Shown here piece after piece: positions 1-6,775 of a stretch of 64,000 nt of DNA. Position 1 is the stretch's first letter, and every line of letters begins with the position of its first letter. A program made the translations under genes and the position numbers. The notes beneath the pieces are model-generated. The model was not told the DNA's origin. It did not search any database and saw nothing but the letters and a program-made list of their open reading frames with translations. The stretch is from Limiplasma sp031549415 (GTDB lineage: Bacteria; Bacillota; Clostridia; Christensenellales; Aristaeellaceae): contig JAVBPU010000025.1 of NCBI GenBank assembly GCA_031549415.1, positions 67,709 to 131,708 of the forward strand. The letters run 5' to 3'.

Positions 1-723
1 GCCATGCGGGAGCTGCAGGAGGTCTTGGGCCTGCCCACTTTGCCCCTGCGCATTGAGGGGTACGACATCTCCAACACCCAGGGCGACCAGTCTGTGGCAG
101 CCATGGTGGTCTTTGAAAACGGTGAGCCCGCCAAGAAAGAATACCGGCATTTCCGCATCAAAACCGTGCAGGGCGCCAATGACTTCGCCAGCATGGAAGA
201 AGTGCTGGGTCGGCGCTTCGCCCATGGCTTGCAGGAGAAGCAGGAGCGGGAACAGGCCGGGCTTCCTGTGGAGGAGGGGCGTTTTAGCAAGCTCCCGGAT
301 GTGGTATTGATCGACGGCGGTCCCCAGCAACTGCTTTTTGCCCGCCGGGCCATGCAGAATGCCGGGGCCAGCATCCCCATGTTTGGGCTGGCGGAGCGTT
401 TTGAAGAAATCTATCTGCCCGGCCAGGAGGAACCCATCCGGCTGAGCAAGCATTCCGACGCGCTGCACCTGATCCAATCCGTTCGGGACGAAGCCCACCG
501 TTTTGGCATTACCCACCACCGGGCCTTGCGCACCCAGAACACCCTGCGAAGTGAACTTTCCGCCATCCCTGGCATCGGCCCCAAGCGTCAGGTGGAATTG
601 CTTCGCCATTTTGGCAGCCTGAAGGCCATCTTTGCCGCCGACCCGGAAGCGCTGGCGGCGGTGCCGGGCATGAATGCCCCGGCGGCCAAGGCCATTGCGG
701 ACTATGTGGCGGGGAAGGCCTGA
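1..723 (+). CDS. uvrC: UvrABC excinuclease subunit C, C-terminal part (5' end outside window)
   Basis: This is the 3' end of uvrC, the nuclease subunit of bacterial nucleotide excision repair that cuts on both sides of a UvrB-bound lesion. The reading frame is open at base 1, so the N-terminal GIY-YIG and UVR parts lie outside. What is visible is the RNase H-like endonuclease domain with its acidic residues: IEGYDISNTQG, VVLIDGGPQQL, and the SVRDEAHRFGITHHR segment that carries the last Asp and the His. A C-terminal double helix-hairpin-helix follows (AIPGIGPKRQVELL and AAVPGMNAPAAKAI). It ends at a TGA at 721-723. No nearby gene suggests an operon; the next gene begins 88 bases later with its own ribosome binding site. 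Identification is very secure; completeness of the 5' part cannot be judged. Confidence 0.97.
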   Translation, partial: AMRELQEVLGLPTLPLRIEGYDISNTQGDQSVAAMVVFENGEPAKKEYRHFRIKTVQGANDFASMEEVLGRRFAHGLQEKQEREQAGLPVEEGRFSKLPDVVLIDGGPQQLLFARRAMQNAGASIPMFGLAERFEEIYLPGQEEPIRLSKHSDALHLIQSVRDEAHRFGITHHRALRTQNTLRSELSAIPGIGPKRQVELLRHFGSLKAIFAADPEALAAVPGMNAPAAKAIADYVAGKA

Positions 724-811
724 AGGCCCCCCTTTTTCCTCCCGCACCCCGCGCTTTGCCTTCGCATATCCTGTCCTGTGCAACACTTTTGCACGGAAGG
801 GATGAAGCGCG

Positions 812-1513
812 GTGATCACAGTTTCTCAAATCGTGGCGGCCTTTCGCGAAATCATCGGCTGGCCCTACGCATCGCCAGGAAGCAACAACAAAAACGGGAT
901 TGATTGTTCCGGCGCTTTTGTCTATGCTTATCGTAAATACGGGGAAAGCATCTACCATGGTTCCAACCGGATCATCCGGAAATACTGCAACCAGGTGTTC
1001 CGCATCCAAAGCGGAGCGCAGTTGCAGGTGGGCATGGCCATCTTTAAGTCCCGTACGGACAAAACAAATCTCCCTGCGGATTATTTGCCCGGAGGGAAGT
1101 ATTACGACCCGGCCCTGCCGGATGATTATTACCACATCGGCCTGGTGACCAGCGTTTCGCCCTTGCAGATCATCAACGCCACCACGCCTGTGGCCCGGGT
1201 GGACACCAAGCTGTCTGCTTGGAGCCATGCGGGAAAGCTGAACGCCGTCCAGTATGACAGCCCATGCCCGCCCTGCCCCACGCCCACTCCAACGCCCACC
1301 CCGACCCCTACGCCCACAACCGCCATCACCACAGCGCCTTCGGGCAGCACGGTGAACCTGCGCAAAAGCCCCAGCAAGTCCAGCGTTGTCCTGGTGCGGG
1401 TGCCGCTAGGACAGCAGGTGACGGTCTTGGACGCCCAGGACAGCACCTGGTGGAAGGTGCGCTATGGAAACACCACAGGGTATATGATGCAAGAATTTTT
1501 GCGGAGCGCATAA
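812..1513 (+). CDS. NlpC/P60-like cell-wall hydrolase with Pro-Thr linker and SH3 domain
   Basis: Predicted cysteine peptidase/amidase of 233 residues. The N-terminal half (about 1-145) has the NlpC/P60-like pattern: GIDCSGAFVYAY with the likely nucleophile Cys near residue 32, and YYHIGLV near 110 for the catalytic His. A Pro-Thr repeat linker (about 153-170, codons CCC/ACC/ACG alternating) leads to a bacterial SH3 domain (about 172-232; STVNLRKSPSKSSVVLVRVPLGQQV). The start is GTG at 812, behind GGAAGG at 795-800; a nearby ATG at 802 is in another frame. There is no signal peptide, which is more typical of phage-type endolysins than of exported autolysins, but no other phage gene is adjacent. 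Substrate is presumably peptidoglycan stem peptide; that is inferred from the family. Confidence 0.8.
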   Translation: MITVSQIVAAFREIIGWPYASPGSNNKNGIDCSGAFVYAYRKYGESIYHGSNRIIRKYCNQVFRIQSGAQLQVGMAIFKSRTDKTNLPADYLPGGKYYDPALPDDYYHIGLVTSVSPLQIINATTPVARVDTKLSAWSHAGKLNAVQYDSPCPPCPTPTPTPTPTPTPTTAITTAPSGSTVNLRKSPSKSSVVLVRVPLGQQVTVLDAQDSTWWKVRYGNTTGYMMQEFLRSA

Positions 1514-1520
1514 CACCGCC

Positions 1521-1577
1521 TCGAAAGGCAGGGGGAACGCTCCGCCTGCCTTTCGACTGTACAGAGATTGTTTTTTT
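1521..1577 (+). terminator. Probable terminator after the NlpC/P60-like gene
   Basis: A perfect 12-bp inverted repeat (TCGAAAGGCAGG at 1521-1532, CCTGCCTTTCGA at 1544-1555) lies 8 bases after the stop codon. A run of seven T follows at 1571-1577. The T run is 15 bases from the stem, so the termination efficiency is uncertain. Confidence 0.55.
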
Positions 1578-1590
1578 GAAAAAGCGGGCC

Positions 1591-1619
1591 TTGCTTTTTT
1601 TTTGGAATTGTTGCATAAT
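1591..1619 (+). promoter_or_regulatory. Candidate promoter of serC-serA
   Basis: TTGCTT (1591-1596) and CATAAT (1614-1619) are separated by 17 bases, a sigma-A-like arrangement. It lies in the only long non-coding stretch upstream of serC and would give a leader of about 130 bases. Confidence 0.5.
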
Positions 1620-1625
1620 AGGTCA

Positions 1626-1736
1626 AGCGGTCGAAAGAGCGCCCATAGGGCGGAAACCGTCCCGCATTGAAAATGAGCCTATGGGCTATCTTACAAAACA
1701 GCGCAGCCGCCGGAAACCCTGCGGCTAGCATCCACC
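1626..1736 (+). other. Structured leader of unknown type upstream of serC
   Basis: The predicted 5' leader of serC contains two mutually complementary palindromes: GCCCATAGGGC at 1640-1650 and AGCCTATGGGCT at 1677-1688. Each can form its own hairpin, or the two can pair with each other (GCCCATAGG with CCTATGGGC). A third hairpin (AGCCGC...GCGGCT, about 1704-1726) precedes the ribosome binding site. This looks like alternative pairing, but no T-box sequence (the GGGTGG-type motif) or recognised riboswitch core is present. The function is unknown. Confidence 0.35.
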
Positions 1737-1755
1737 CATCAAAGGAGGCCATCCT

Positions 1756-2835
1756 ATGGAACGCGTGTATAACTTTTCTGCCGGCCCGGCGGCCATCGCC
1801 CAAAGCGTTTTGGAAAAAGCCCAGTCCGAGCTGGTCTGCTACAGGGACAAGGGGATGAGCGTGATGGAAATGAGCCACCGCTCCCCCATGTTTGAGGAGA
1901 TCCTGGCGGAAACCGTCAGCCTTTTTAAGGAGCTCATGGGGGTTCCCGAAGGCTATGATGTGTTGTTTTTGCAGGGCGGAGCCACCCAGCAGTTTTCCGC
2001 CGTGCCCCTCAATCTGATGACCGGCAGCGGACAGGCGGATTATGTGGACAGCGGCAATTTTGCGCATCTGGCGGCAGAGGAAGCCAAGCGCTATGGCACG
2101 GTGAACATCGTGGCCTCCAGCAAGGAGGACAACTACACCTATGTGCCCGATGTGGACAAAATGGTGTGGAACGCTGGTGCAGACTACGCCCATATCACCA
2201 CCAACAACACCATTTACGGCACCCGGTACATCAAGCTCCCGGATACGGGCAAGCTGCCCCTGGTGGCGGACATGAGCAGCAACATTTTGGCGGAGCCCTT
2301 TGATGTGAGCCGGTTTGGCGTGATTTACGCGGGTGCCCAGAAGAACATCGGCCCTGCGGGGCTTTGCGTGCTGGTGGTACGCAGCGATCTGCTGGGCAAG
2401 GCCAACCCCCTCTGCCCCAAGCTGCTGAACTGGACCGAGCAGCAGAAGAACGACAGCATGCTCAACACCCCCAACACTTACGGCATCTACATGGCGAAGC
2501 TGGGTTTTGAATGGCTGAGGGATCTGGGGGGCGTACCTGCCATTTCCAAGCAAAACATGGCAAAAGCCGCGCTGCTGTATGATTTCCTGGACGAGAGCAA
2601 GCGCTTCCGCGGCACGGCGCAAAAGGAATACCGCTCCTTCATGAATATTACCTTCGTCACCGGAGACAAGGACTTGGACGGGGAATTTGTGAAATTCGCC
2701 GCCAGCCAAGGCTTGGTGAACCTCAAGGGCCACCGCAATGTGGGCGGCATGCGGGCCAGCATCTACAACGCCATGCCCGTGGAGGGCGTGCAAAAGCTGG
2801 TGGATGTGATGAAGGCATTTGAGGCCAAGGCGTAA
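1756..2835 (+). CDS. serC: Phosphoserine aminotransferase
   Basis: Class V PLP aminotransferase of 359 residues that converts 3-phosphohydroxypyruvate and glutamate to O-phosphoserine, step two of serine biosynthesis. Family signatures are clear: YNFSAGPAAIAQSVLEKAQ at the N-terminus, VMEMSHRSPMFEEIL, LFLQGGATQQFSAVPLNL, and the PLP-lysine context GVIYAGAQKNIGPAGLCV near residue 200. The C-terminal GHRNVGGMRASIYNAMP motif, which contacts phosphate, is present. ATG at 1756 follows an AAAGGAGG at 1741-1748. serA follows 41 bases downstream on the same strand, so the two form a serine operon. Length is normal for the family. Confidence 0.97.
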   Translation: MERVYNFSAGPAAIAQSVLEKAQSELVCYRDKGMSVMEMSHRSPMFEEILAETVSLFKELMGVPEGYDVLFLQGGATQQFSAVPLNLMTGSGQADYVDSGNFAHLAAEEAKRYGTVNIVASSKEDNYTYVPDVDKMVWNAGADYAHITTNNTIYGTRYIKLPDTGKLPLVADMSSNILAEPFDVSRFGVIYAGAQKNIGPAGLCVLVVRSDLLGKANPLCPKLLNWTEQQKNDSMLNTPNTYGIYMAKLGFEWLRDLGGVPAISKQNMAKAALLYDFLDESKRFRGTAQKEYRSFMNITFVTGDKDLDGEFVKFAASQGLVNLKGHRNVGGMRASIYNAMPVEGVQKLVDVMKAFEAKA

Positions 2836-2876
2836 ACCAAAACAGCAGACAGCAAAAAGCGTAAGGAGTGGAACCC

Positions 2877-4049
2877 ATGTATAAGATTCAGACCCTGAAC
2901 GCGATTTCGGATATCATCCATCAGCATTTAAGCGCGGAAAATTACCTGATTGCCAAGGAAGAGCCCGTTCCAGACGGTATTTTGGTGCGCTCTGCCGATA
3001 TGCATGCCATGGCGCTGCCAGAGAGCTTGCTGGCCATTGCCCGGGCCGGCGCGGGCACCAACAATATCCCCATTGACGAGTGCAGCAAGCGGGGCATCGT
3101 GGTATTCAACACCCCCGGCGCCAACGCCAACGCCGTGGCGGAGCTGGTGATCTGCGGGCTGATGCTGGGCAGCCGCAACGTGGTGGGCGGCATTGAGTGG
3201 GTGCAAAGCTTAAAGGGCAAAGCCGCCGAGGTGCCTGCTTTGGTGGAAAAGGGCAAGGGGCAGTTTGCCGGGCCGGAGGTGCGTGGCAAAACCCTGGGCG
3301 TAATTGGCCTGGGAGCCATTGGCGCCATCGTGGCCAATGCGGCCTCCCACGGCCTGGGCATGGACGTGATTGGCTATGACCCCTTCATCAGCGTGGACAG
3401 CGCCTGGTCTTTAAGCCGGTCTGTGCGGCGCAGCAACAGCCTGGATGAGGTGCTTTCCCAGGCGGATTACATTACGCTGCACGTGCCCCTCAGCGACAAA
3501 ACCAAGGCTATGATTGATACCAGCGCCCTGGCAAAAATGAAGAAAGGCGTCCATCTGCTCAATTTCAGCCGGGCTGAGTTGGTCAACGTGGAGGCCCTGC
3601 GGGCCGCCCTGGAAGCAGACCAGGTGGCCAGCTATATCACGGACTTTCCCACCGAGGAAGTGCTGGGCATGAAGCATGTGGTGGCCATCCCCCATCTGGG
3701 GGCCAGCACCCCGGAAAGCGAAGAGAACTGCGCCAGCATGGCCGCGGAAGAGCTGCGGGATTATCTGGAATTTGGGCAGATCAAAAACAGCGTGAACCTG
3801 CCGGAGATTCTGCTGGGGTACAGCGAAGGCACCCGGTTGCTGGTGATTCACGAAAATGAACCCGGCATGGTCAGCGCCATCTCTGCCGCCATTGGCGAGA
3901 AAAAGATCAACATCAACAACATGCAAAACAAGAGCCGCAAGAATATGGCGGTGACCGTGCTGGAACTGGGCGAGGCCCCGGACGCGGCGCTGATGGAAAA
4001 GATTCAGGGCATCCCGGGCATTATACGGCTTAGGAGTTTTCAGGAGTAA
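2877..4049 (+). CDS. serA: D-3-phosphoglycerate dehydrogenase with C-terminal ACT domain
   Basis: NAD-dependent enzyme for the first step of serine synthesis, 390 residues. It has the D-2-hydroxyacid dehydrogenase layout: substrate domain with ARAGAGTNNIP (about 55-66), Rossmann segment LGVIGLGAIGAIVANAA (about 139-155), the Arg in LNFSRAELVN (about 230) and the catalytic His in VAIPHLGASTPESEENCA (about 270). A single ACT domain (LLVIHENEPGMVSAISAAIG onward, about 320-390) probably mediates serine feedback. I chose ATG at 2877 because AAGGAG at 2863-2868 is well spaced for it; the in-frame GTG at 2868 overlaps that site. It is the second gene of the serC-serA unit. Confidence 0.96.
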   Translation: MYKIQTLNAISDIIHQHLSAENYLIAKEEPVPDGILVRSADMHAMALPESLLAIARAGAGTNNIPIDECSKRGIVVFNTPGANANAVAELVICGLMLGSRNVVGGIEWVQSLKGKAAEVPALVEKGKGQFAGPEVRGKTLGVIGLGAIGAIVANAASHGLGMDVIGYDPFISVDSAWSLSRSVRRSNSLDEVLSQADYITLHVPLSDKTKAMIDTSALAKMKKGVHLLNFSRAELVNVEALRAALEADQVASYITDFPTEEVLGMKHVVAIPHLGASTPESEENCASMAAEELRDYLEFGQIKNSVNLPEILLGYSEGTRLLVIHENEPGMVSAISAAIGEKKININNMQNKSRKNMAVTVLELGEAPDAALMEKIQGIPGIIRLRSFQE

Positions 4050-4101
4050 GGGCCTTTCCCAGCAAGCAAAGCTGGCTGGGAACCCTCTGAAAGGCACATG
4101 T

Positions 4102-4135
4102 GCGGTGGTTTGGCGAGGGCCAAGCCACCGCTTTT
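4102..4135 (+). terminator. Terminator after serA
   Basis: GCGGTGG-TTTGG and CCAAG-CCACCGC form a long GC-rich stem (4102-4131) followed directly by TTTT. A second hairpin (TTCCCAGC...GCTGGGAA, about 4055-4081) lies before it. Confidence 0.75.
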
Positions 4136-4198
4136 CATGTCGGATTTCACAGGCGGGATTTCCTTTCCTTTTCCCGTCTAGCGTTTTTTGTCAAACCA

Positions 4199-4207
4199 TG
4201 GTATACT
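4199..4207 (+). promoter_or_regulatory. Extended -10 promoter upstream of the HAD phosphatase gene
   Basis: TG-G-TATACT at 4199-4207 is an extended -10 element about 40 bases before the start codon at 4247. No convincing -35 was found at the right distance. Confidence 0.4.
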
Positions 4208-4246
4208 TTCCTACGCAATCCACGGAAAAGGAAGGGAAACAAAAGC

Positions 4247-4918
4247 ATGCGAAAAACCTTCGCACTTTTTGATTTTGACGGTACCTTGATCCCAGGCGAT
4301 TCCCTCGTTCTCTTCTGCCTATTCGCTAAAAAGCAGGGCCTTTGTACAACACAGCAGCTTCGGGCCGGGGCGCTGGCCGCATTGAAGTACCGGCTGGGGT
4401 TGTTCACCGCAGAGCAGAGCAAAATGGCGGCCCTTGCCTTTTTAATAGGAAAAACCCAAGCGGAGCTAGATGCTCTAGCCCTGTCTTTCTTTGAAAGCGA
4501 ATTGAAACCCCGCATGCGGCAGGCTGGCCTCCAGGCCATCGAGCAACACAAGAACCAAGGCGATACCTTGCTGCTGGTGACGGCCTCGCCCTCTTTTTAC
4601 CTGGAACCCCTGCGGCAGGCTTATGGTTTCGCCGCCATCATCGGCACCCGCATGGACCTGGGCATGGATGGCGTGGCCACCGGCCTCATCTGCGGCGAAA
4701 ATTGCCGGGGGCTACAAAAATCCCTGCGCTTGGCCGAATATCTGGCCGCCACCGGGGACAGGCTGGACTATGAAAGCTCCTATGCCTACGGGGACAGCCT
4801 CAGCGATTTGCCCCTGCTGGAGCTCTGCGGCCACAAGGTGGCTGTGAATCCGGGCCCTTTGCTAAAAAGGAAGCTGCGTAGGCTGGAAGGCGCTGGTTGT
4901 GTGCGCTGGAACCGCTAA
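4247..4918 (+). CDS. HAD-IB family phosphatase, SerB-like
   Basis: HAD hydrolase of 223 residues with all core motifs: nucleophile motif ALFDFDGTLIPGDS at 6-19, motif II LLLVTASPSFYLEPL near 107-121, and motif IV SYAYGDSLSDLPLLELCG near 178-195. The HAD-IB class includes phosphoserine phosphatase (SerB) and related phosphatases. Its place just after serC-serA suggests it could supply the final phosphatase step of serine synthesis, although it has its own promoter after a terminator. Start ATG at 4247 follows GGAAGGG at 4230-4236. It sits 14 bases upstream of the serine hydrolase gene and is probably co-transcribed with it. The substrate is inferred; a lipid or sugar phosphate is an alternative. 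Confidence 0.8.
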   Translation: MRKTFALFDFDGTLIPGDSLVLFCLFAKKQGLCTTQQLRAGALAALKYRLGLFTAEQSKMAALAFLIGKTQAELDALALSFFESELKPRMRQAGLQAIEQHKNQGDTLLLVTASPSFYLEPLRQAYGFAAIIGTRMDLGMDGVATGLICGENCRGLQKSLRLAEYLAATGDRLDYESSYAYGDSLSDLPLLELCGHKVAVNPGPLLKRKLRRLEGAGCVRWNR

Positions 4919-4932
4919 CAAGGAGGGTCTCC

Positions 4933-5979
4933 ATGGCTTTTAGTTTTTCCCAGGCCGATGCCCTGATCCGGCAGGCTGTGGAAGAAGGCGCTTTCCCCTC
5001 CGCCTCCTTACTGGTGGGGCAGGGCAAGCGGATCCTCTTTCGGCGCGCCTACGGCCGTTTGGACCTGGAAGGGGATGCCACCAACGAGCAGACCCGCTAC
5101 GATCTGGCCTCCCTCACCAAGCCCTTGGTGGTGGGCATGCTGACCCTGCGGGCCATGGAGAGCGGCAGGCTTTGCCTTTGGGACAAGCTGGGCACCTTTA
5201 TTGACGCGCCGCCGGACAAGCGGGACATCACCATCCGGCAAATCTTAACCCATACCGCCGGTTTTCCCACCGGCTTGCACCTGTGGGAGCTGTCCCAGCG
5301 CCCGGAGGACAGCATTGAGTTGCTGCTCAAGGTTCCGCTCATTGCCCCGCCCGGCGCCAAGGTACAGTATTGCTGCGCTGGATTCATCCTGCTGGGGCAG
5401 CTGCTGGAATGCCTCTACAATGCTTCCCTGGCGGACCTGGCCCGCCAGGAGGTGTTCTGGCCCCTGAAAATGACCAAGACTGGGTATTTGCCCACCGGCT
5501 CCAACATTGCCGCCACGGAGATGACCGATGAGGGCGTATGCTCCCAGGGGGTGGTGCATGATGAAAACGCCCATTTCTTAGGCGGCGTGGCAGGCAACGC
5601 AGGGGTGTTTTCCACCATGGACGACTTGGCGCTGTTTATGCAGATGCTGGCGGCGGAAGGGGCCCTGCCGGACGGCTCCCGGTACCTGTGCCCCGCCACG
5701 CTGCGCCTGGCCATGCGCAACCATACCGAGGACATGGCCCAGGCCCGGGGGCTTTCCTTCTCCTTGCCCTGGTATGACGATGGCTATACCGGGGACCTGT
5801 TCCCCAAGGAAACCATCGGCCATACGGGCTTTTCCGGCACCAGCTTTACGCTGGACCCCACCAGCGGCCTGTATGTGGTTTTCCTTACGAACCGGATTTG
5901 CCCCAGCCGGGACAACATGTCCATCTACCGCATCCGCCGGCTGATACACAACGCGGTATATGCGGTGGCTGGAAAATAA
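4933..5979 (+). CDS. Beta-lactamase-fold serine hydrolase (class C/CubicO type)
   Basis: Serine hydrolase of the penicillin-binding-protein/class C beta-lactamase fold, 348 residues. The SxxK motif is YDLASLTKPLVV near residue 59-62. The position of the usual YxN motif reads VQYCCAGFILLGQLLE, so the Asn is replaced by Cys. The third motif is IGHTGFSGTSF near 295. There is no signal peptide, so it is probably cytoplasmic and acts as an esterase, peptidase or similar enzyme rather than as a resistance beta-lactamase. Start ATG at 4933 follows AAGGAGGG at 4919-4926. It ends 63 bases before a convergent gene, with a strong bidirectional terminator between. Confidence 0.85.
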   Translation: MAFSFSQADALIRQAVEEGAFPSASLLVGQGKRILFRRAYGRLDLEGDATNEQTRYDLASLTKPLVVGMLTLRAMESGRLCLWDKLGTFIDAPPDKRDITIRQILTHTAGFPTGLHLWELSQRPEDSIELLLKVPLIAPPGAKVQYCCAGFILLGQLLECLYNASLADLARQEVFWPLKMTKTGYLPTGSNIAATEMTDEGVCSQGVVHDENAHFLGGVAGNAGVFSTMDDLALFMQMLAAEGALPDGSRYLCPATLRLAMRNHTEDMAQARGLSFSLPWYDDGYTGDLFPKETIGHTGFSGTSFTLDPTSGLYVVFLTNRICPSRDNMSIYRIRRLIHNAVYAVAGK

Positions 5980-6022
5980 AAAAGGGAGGCACGCCAACCA
6001 AAGTGGGTGCGCCTCCTTTTTT
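5978..6022. terminator. Bidirectional terminator between convergent genes
   Basis: AAAAAAGGGAGGC (5978-5990) pairs with GCCTCC-TTTTTT (6011-6022), giving a GC stem with A and T runs on both sides. It can end both the serine hydrolase unit (plus) and the ftsH-ttcA-like operon (minus). Confidence 0.85.
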
Positions 6023-6042
6023 GTTCTTCTTTCTCGTACCCT

Positions 6043-6759
6043 TTATTCTTTTTCCCAAAGCCCATACTGCCCGTCATTTCGCAGGGCGGAAAGCATCTGC
6101 TCCTTGATGTCCGGATAACGCTGGCTCAGCTCCGCCAGCAGCTCCTTCATCTCCTGCCTTTTGGTATGGCCGTTGGCCGGGCAGGGATTCACCAAAATAG
6201 GCAGGCTGAGTTCCTTTTTCATATGCAGCACATGCTTTTCCGGCAGGTACACCATGGGCCGGATCACCGTGACCTCGCTACGGCTCAGCCAGGTTTTGGG
6301 GTGGAAGGTGTGCAGGCGGCCCTCAAAAATCAGGCTCATCATCAGGGTTTCCAGCGCATCCTCCCGCTGATGGCCCAGGGCCAGCTTGTTACATCCCAGC
6401 TCCCGACACAAGTCGCACAGCATGCCCCGGCGCATTTTGGCGCACAGGGCACAGGGGTTTTCCTCTTTGCGGATTTCAAAGAGGATTTCGTAAAGCTCTG
6501 TGTGGCGCAGGGTCAAGGGCACGTCCAGCTCCCGGCAGAGCTGCTGGATGGCCGCCGTATCCGGCACTGTTTTCCCTGTGGTGAGCATGATGGCTTGCAA
6601 CGTAAAATCCCCGTGCCGTACCTTCCGGTAGAGCGACAGGGCATGCAGCAGCAGCAGGCTGTCCTTCCCGCCGGACACGCCTACAGCTACCCGGTCTCCT
6701 GCCTGTATCAGCTTAAAATCTTGATCCGCACGGCGGATGCAACCCAGCGTGGTTTTCAA
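6043..6759 (-). CDS. TtcA-like tRNA-modifying PP-loop ATPase
   Basis: PP-loop ATPase of 238 residues that resembles TtcA, which makes 2-thiocytidine at position 32 of tRNA. Visible motifs: AVGVSGGKDSLLLLHALSLY (PP-loop, about 26-45), ENPCALCAKMRRGMLCDLC (CxxC, about 113-131) and LALGHQREDALETLMMSL. The CxxC pair fits the iron-sulfur type of tRNA thiolases. The start is TTG at 6759, behind AAAGGAG; no ATG suits. It is the last gene of the minus-strand ftsH-PHP-vanW set, 16 bases after vanW. A related thiolase (for example a TilS-like enzyme) is less likely because it would be longer. Confidence 0.82.
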   Translation of the reverse strand: MKTTLGCIRRADQDFKLIQAGDRVAVGVSGGKDSLLLLHALSLYRKVRHGDFTLQAIMLTTGKTVPDTAAIQQLCRELDVPLTLRHTELYEILFEIRKEENPCALCAKMRRGMLCDLCRELGCNKLALGHQREDALETLMMSLIFEGRLHTFHPKTWLSRSEVTVIRPMVYLPEKHVLHMKKELSLPILVNPCPANGHTKRQEMKELLAELSQRYPDIKEQMLSALRNDGQYGLWEKE

Positions 6760-6775
6760 AAAGGGCGCTCCTTTG

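Noticed and set aside
1590..1755. T-box riboswitch upstream of serC
   Set aside because: No GGGTGG-type T-box sequence, no recognisable specifier loop and no antiterminator; only local palindromes are present.
4933..5979. Antibiotic-resistance beta-lactamase
   Set aside because: There is no signal peptide and the YxN motif is altered; the fold is shared by many esterases and peptidases.
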